This document shows positions 61,491-64,000 of a stretch of 64,000 nucleotides of DNA, in pieces. The stretch comes from Candidatus Mcinerneyibacterium aminivorans. GTDB taxonomy: Bacteria; Macinerneyibacteriota; Macinerneyibacteria; Macinerneyibacteriales; Macinerneyibacteriaceae. Within the stretch, counting starts at the first letter, position 1. Every line of letters starts with the position of its first letter. The notes under the pieces were generated by a model that saw only the letters and a list, made by a program, of their open reading frames with translations, was not told the origin of the DNA and did no database searches. Where the stretch lies: positions 31,295-95,294 of the forward strand of contig VSIX01000065.1 in assembly GCA_008086245.1 (NCBI GenBank), given 5' to 3'. The translations under genes and the position numbers were made by a program.

Positions 61491-62822
61491 ATGTCGGAAA
61501 AAGAATATATTCATACGGTTACTATTAATAAGAAAAGATGTATTGGGTGTACCAGATGTTTAAGAGTGTGTCCTACAAAGGCTTTGAGAATAAGGAACGG
61601 AAAAGCTATAATATTACAGGACCGGTGCATAGATTGTGGCGAATGTATTAGAGTATGCCCGCAAAAGGCCATTTATTCAAAAATCGATGATCTGGATATA
61701 ATCAATAATTATAAACATAAACTGCTGGTTTATTCATCTGTTCTTATAGGACAATTTAAAAAATATAAAAATTTCAAAAAAATATTAAATTTAATGTCAT
61801 ATCTCGGTTTTGATGAAATTGTCGGGGTTGATATAGGAGCACTTATAATTTCTGATGTTATAAGAAGTTTTTTAAAACATAACAGGGACAAAACATATAT
61901 CACTACAAACTGTCCTGCGGTGGTGAGATTAATTCAGGTAAAATATCCATCGCTGATAGACAATATGCTTCCATTTAAAAATATGATGGATGTTGCCGGG
62001 GAGTATTTAAAGAAAGAGTATATGAAAAAGAATCAGGTTAAGGAAAAGAATATCGGACTTTTTTATCTTTCTCCATGTCCTTCCAAAGCGCAGGCTGTTT
62101 ATCAGCCTGAAGGAGAAGTAAAAAGAATATTTGATGGAGTGTTTAGCATGGAGGAGGTATATAACAATTTAAGGTATATAATGGAAAAAAAGGATATTCA
62201 TCTTGATAAGGATATAGAACTTGAAAATGTTACAGAAAGTTCTTTAAAATGGAGCACACTTGGTGATGTGGACAGCCAGTTTAAGGATTTTACCAGTTTA
62301 AGAATAGATGGGATAGATAATGTTATAGAATTTTTAGAGGAGATTGAAGAGGGAGATTTTAAAGAAATAGACCTTGTAGATATGTATTCCTGCCAGAATG
62401 GATGTGTAGGTGGGGTTTTTACAAATGAAAATCCTTTTGTCTGCGAGCACCGTATAAGGCATATAGCTTCTAGCTTTCCTGATTCTGTTGATGAAATACC
62501 TCCAATTTGTGAAGGAGATTACTGTTCATTATCGAAACCTCTTAAACCCAGACCGGTAGAACCTATCGACAAAAATATGAGTAATGCTGTTAAAAAGATG
62601 AAGGAAATAGAAGAAGTTTTTAAAAAATTACCAAAATTAAACTGCAGTATATGTGGAAGTCCAACATGTTATAATCTTGCAGAGGATATAGTATTAAACG
62701 AAGATGTGTCTATATATGACTGTCCCGTTGTATTGAGAAGAAATTTAAGAAATATGGCAAAAGACCTTTTTGAAATGGCGGGAAGAATCGATCCTATAGA
62801 AGAGAAGAAGGATAAGGAATAA
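61491..62822 (+). CDS. [FeFe]-hydrogenase-like iron-sulfur protein (putative H2/redox sensor, group D-like)
   Basis: A 443-residue protein. Two N-terminal [4Fe-4S] clusters (CIGCTRCLRVCP, CIDCGECIRVCP) are followed by an H-cluster-like domain. L1 is TNCPAVV (Cys141), L2 is SPCPSK (Cys196) and L3 is SCQNGCVGG (Cys301, Cys305). The L1 proton-relay Cys position is Asn and the L3 motif is short, as in putative sensory hydrogenases. A C-terminal CxxCGxPxC Fe-S domain (Cys385, Cys388, Cys393, Cys411) replaces the PAS domain of HydS. It likely senses H2 or redox state and signals through the ATPases encoded upstream. No independent promoter is seen. It is the last gene of the cluster. Confidence 0.85.
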   Translation: MSEKEYIHTVTINKKRCIGCTRCLRVCPTKALRIRNGKAIILQDRCIDCGECIRVCPQKAIYSKIDDLDIINNYKHKLLVYSSVLIGQFKKYKNFKKILNLMSYLGFDEIVGVDIGALIISDVIRSFLKHNRDKTYITTNCPAVVRLIQVKYPSLIDNMLPFKNMMDVAGEYLKKEYMKKNQVKEKNIGLFYLSPCPSKAQAVYQPEGEVKRIFDGVFSMEEVYNNLRYIMEKKDIHLDKDIELENVTESSLKWSTLGDVDSQFKDFTSLRIDGIDNVIEFLEEIEEGDFKEIDLVDMYSCQNGCVGGVFTNENPFVCEHRIRHIASSFPDSVDEIPPICEGDYCSLSKPLKPRPVEPIDKNMSNAVKKMKEIEEVFKKLPKLNCSICGSPTCYNLAEDIVLNEDVSIYDCPVVLRRNLRNMAKDLFEMAGRIDPIEEKKDKE

Positions 62823-62910
62823 AAAAATTCACAAAATGAAATTTTAGTATTAGAATAAGTATCAGTATAAGAATTCATTTCATACTAGAGAAGAAAAAAC
62901 TTTAATTTAT

Positions 62911-62980
62911 TCTTTTACTTAAGAAAAATTACATTCATACTTAGTACTCTGTATGTTGCTCCGATGTACGTTATTTAGTG
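62911..62980 (+). repeat. imperfect direct repeat, copy A
   Basis: Noncoding repeat, aligned to copy B at an exact 120-base offset. Shared blocks include TTTTACTT, AATTACATTC, CTCTGTA and GATGTACGTT. A weaker third trace (AATTCATTTCATAC) may lie at 62872-62885. Confidence 0.65.
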
Positions 62981-63030
62981 TTTAGTAATATACATTTATG
63001 TTTTGTCTATAATTATTATATTAAATTTGT

Positions 63031-63100
63031 TTTTTTACTTCATAGGAATTACATTCAAACTTTGTGCTCTGTACGTTACTGAGATGTACGTTGTTTTTAA
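63031..63100 (+). repeat. imperfect direct repeat, copy B
   Basis: Second copy of the repeat, 120 bases after copy A. It reaches into the stop codon of the minus-strand CDP-alcohol phosphatidyltransferase gene. It contains an internal GTACGTT doublet spaced 16 bases (CTGTACGTTACTGAGATGTACGTT region). The 51 bases between the copies are plain AT-rich DNA. Confidence 0.65.
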
Positions 63101-63780
63101 TCATAATCCGGTGGATCAACTCTGGCCATTTTCTTTAAATTTTTGAAGTAAGAAAATATATACAGGATGAAAATTATGGTTCCTAGTCCTATGCCCATTA
63201 AATCAAAGTATGTGAATGAATATCCAAAAATATTAACCATAGGCGGAGCTTTTAAGAAGAAGAAGATTGTATTAAATATCATCATAATAAGTCTTGTTTC
63301 TGTTGGGCCAAACTTGCCATATGAGAGTTTGAAAAAATCCTGTATGTACATATTAATATATGTATGAATGCTTATTAAAAAATAAGATATAACAACATAA
63401 AATGCTACATACATCTGGATAAATGGAGAAAATCCTGCACCAATACCTATAAAAAATACAGTAATGGCATCAACGTTGTGGTCTATATAGAAGCCGTATT
63501 TAGGACGCTGTATATTTCTATATCTGGCTATATTTCCATCCAGACTATCACCAAACCAGTTAACAATAAAACCAAAAGTGGCAAGCCAGAAATAAATAGG
63601 GGAAATATTTGTTAATATATAACCAATAAATATTATAACCGCGCCTGCAAACCCCAGATTTGTCATATGATCCGGAAGTATTGATTTGGGTAATCTTTTT
63701 ACTATCCATATTAAAAGCTTTTTCTCCATTGGCTGAAGTAAAGAACCGTAAATCCTACCTTTTTCTTCTTTTTCCGACAT
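63097..63780 (-). CDS. CDP-alcohol phosphatidyltransferase family membrane protein
   Basis: A 227-residue integral membrane protein with about six hydrophobic segments. The family signature DG..AR...G...D...D is in FGDSLDGNIARYRN followed by GFYIDHNVD, with all metal-binding Asp present. The enzyme transfers a phosphatidyl-type group from a CDP-linked donor to an alcohol in phospholipid synthesis. The acceptor (glycerophosphate, inositol or another) cannot be read from sequence. The start has a TAGGAGGGGG ribosome site. It is transcribed opposite to the hydrogenase-sensor cluster, and its 3' end touches the repeat pair. Confidence 0.87.
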   Translation of the reverse strand: MSEKEEKGRIYGSLLQPMEKKLLIWIVKRLPKSILPDHMTNLGFAGAVIIFIGYILTNISPIYFWLATFGFIVNWFGDSLDGNIARYRNIQRPKYGFYIDHNVDAITVFFIGIGAGFSPFIQMYVAFYVVISYFLISIHTYINMYIQDFFKLSYGKFGPTETRLIMMIFNTIFFFLKAPPMVNIFGYSFTYFDLMGIGLGTIIFILYIFSYFKNLKKMARVDPPDYD

Positions 63781-63934
63781 ATTCCCCCTCCTATTTCATG
63801 TTTTACCTATTTTTTGATTATAAATTGTTATAATACAAAATCAAGAAATATATTATAATTAAATAAATAAAAAAAAATATAAATAGAAAATTAAAATAAA
63901 TAAATAACAGCTTAAAATTGTTAAAAAAATTAAT

Positions 63935-64000
63935 CTAATATTGGGAGATTTTATTAATAAAATCTTCTTTTTTGGGTATTTTCTTTTCTGAAAATTTTTC
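63935..64000 (-). CDS. possible C-terminal end of a minus-strand gene, cut by window edge
   Basis: The minus strand is open from the right edge to a TAG at 63937-63935, giving 21 residues, EKFSEKKIPKKEDFINKISQ plus Tyr. The composition (charged, helical) looks coding, but the fragment is too short to identify. A 20-base palindrome, AGATTTTATTAATAAAATCT at 63946-63965, lies inside it and may be chance. The gap 63781-63934 is AT-rich, with only the ribosome site of the phosphatidyltransferase gene. Confidence 0.35.
   Translation of the reverse strand, partial: EKFSEKKIPKKEDFINKISQY

Noticed and set aside
63946..63965. 20-base perfect palindrome AGATTTTATTAATAAAATCT as a terminator
   Set aside because: It has no loop, is entirely AT apart from two pairs, and lies within a likely coding tail; chance is plausible in such AT-rich DNA.
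1..64000. CRISPR arrays, insertion sequences, prophage or toxin-antitoxin genes
   Set aside because: No regularly spaced repeats, transposase, integrase or phage structural motifs were seen on either strand.

Overview
The window is very AT-rich and densely packed with genes. It reads as chromosome from a strictly anaerobic, fermentative bacterium with two membranes. The anaerobic signature is a complete multi-subunit NAD(P)H/ferredoxin-linked [FeFe]-hydrogenase operon, a second hydrogenase-like sensor cluster, phosphate acetyltransferase, several radical-SAM enzymes and a three-Cys NadA. The diderm signature is a set of exported beta-barrel-like proteins, lipoproteins and signal-peptide-bearing proteins. 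Gene orders such as DUF512-der-plsY, radical SAM/DUF2344-rng, and DRTGG-PHP-HATPase-hydrogenase-like resemble Clostridia/Halanaerobiales. I cannot assign the organism from sequence alone; a Halanaerobiales-like diderm Firmicute or a neighbouring candidate phylum would fit. I see no phage, insertion sequence or CRISPR array.

Layout. 1-1.6 kb (minus): a membrane GGDEF protein cut by the window edge and a HAD phosphatase. 1.9-2.2 kb: a tRNA-Gly/Cys/Leu cluster behind a near-consensus promoter. 2.3-10.2 kb: exported oligoendopeptidase F, an RluA-type pseudouridine synthase, ComB-like phosphatase, then a tightly overlapping glycosyltransferase / UPF0104 / AI-2E / SfsA run. 10.3-14.8 kb: a GH13_18 sugar phosphorylase, isoaspartyl dipeptidase, a coiled-coil protein, an HD hydrolase and a small barrel-like protein. 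15.2-21.6 kb: NadA, MutS2, a double-ThyX protein, a cupin and TmcAL. 21.8-29.9 kb: signalling (SpoIIE-type phosphatase; response regulator plus multi-PAS kinase) around a divergent outer-membrane protein/lipoprotein pair. 30.1-36.7 kb: DUF1015, Pta, aminotransferase, M20 peptidase, lysine 6-aminotransferase and a STAS protein. 37-48.6 kb: housekeeping (DUF512 radical SAM, Der, PlsY, TIGR03960/DUF2344, RNase G, lipoprotein, RecG).

48.6-52.0 kb holds the most unusual gene: one 1134-residue protein carrying an apparently dead DnaQ-like N-terminus, a DinG/XPD-type Fe-S helicase and a second, UvrD-like SF1 helicase core. 52.2-58.8 kb is the hydrogenase operon, with two NuoE/NuoF-type diaphorase pairs, a Cys-less HydD-like small subunit and a single HydA, preceded by two Rex-operator-like 18-mers. 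59.0-62.8 kb, behind its own promoter, is a likely redox/H2-sensing module: two DRTGG proteins, a PHP protein, two GHKL ATPases and a group D-like hydrogenase homologue. The window ends with imperfect 120-bp-spaced repeats, a CDP-alcohol phosphatidyltransferase and probably the tail of another minus-strand gene.

All functional calls come from motif reading, without database searches. Promoters, operators and terminators are by-eye matches.
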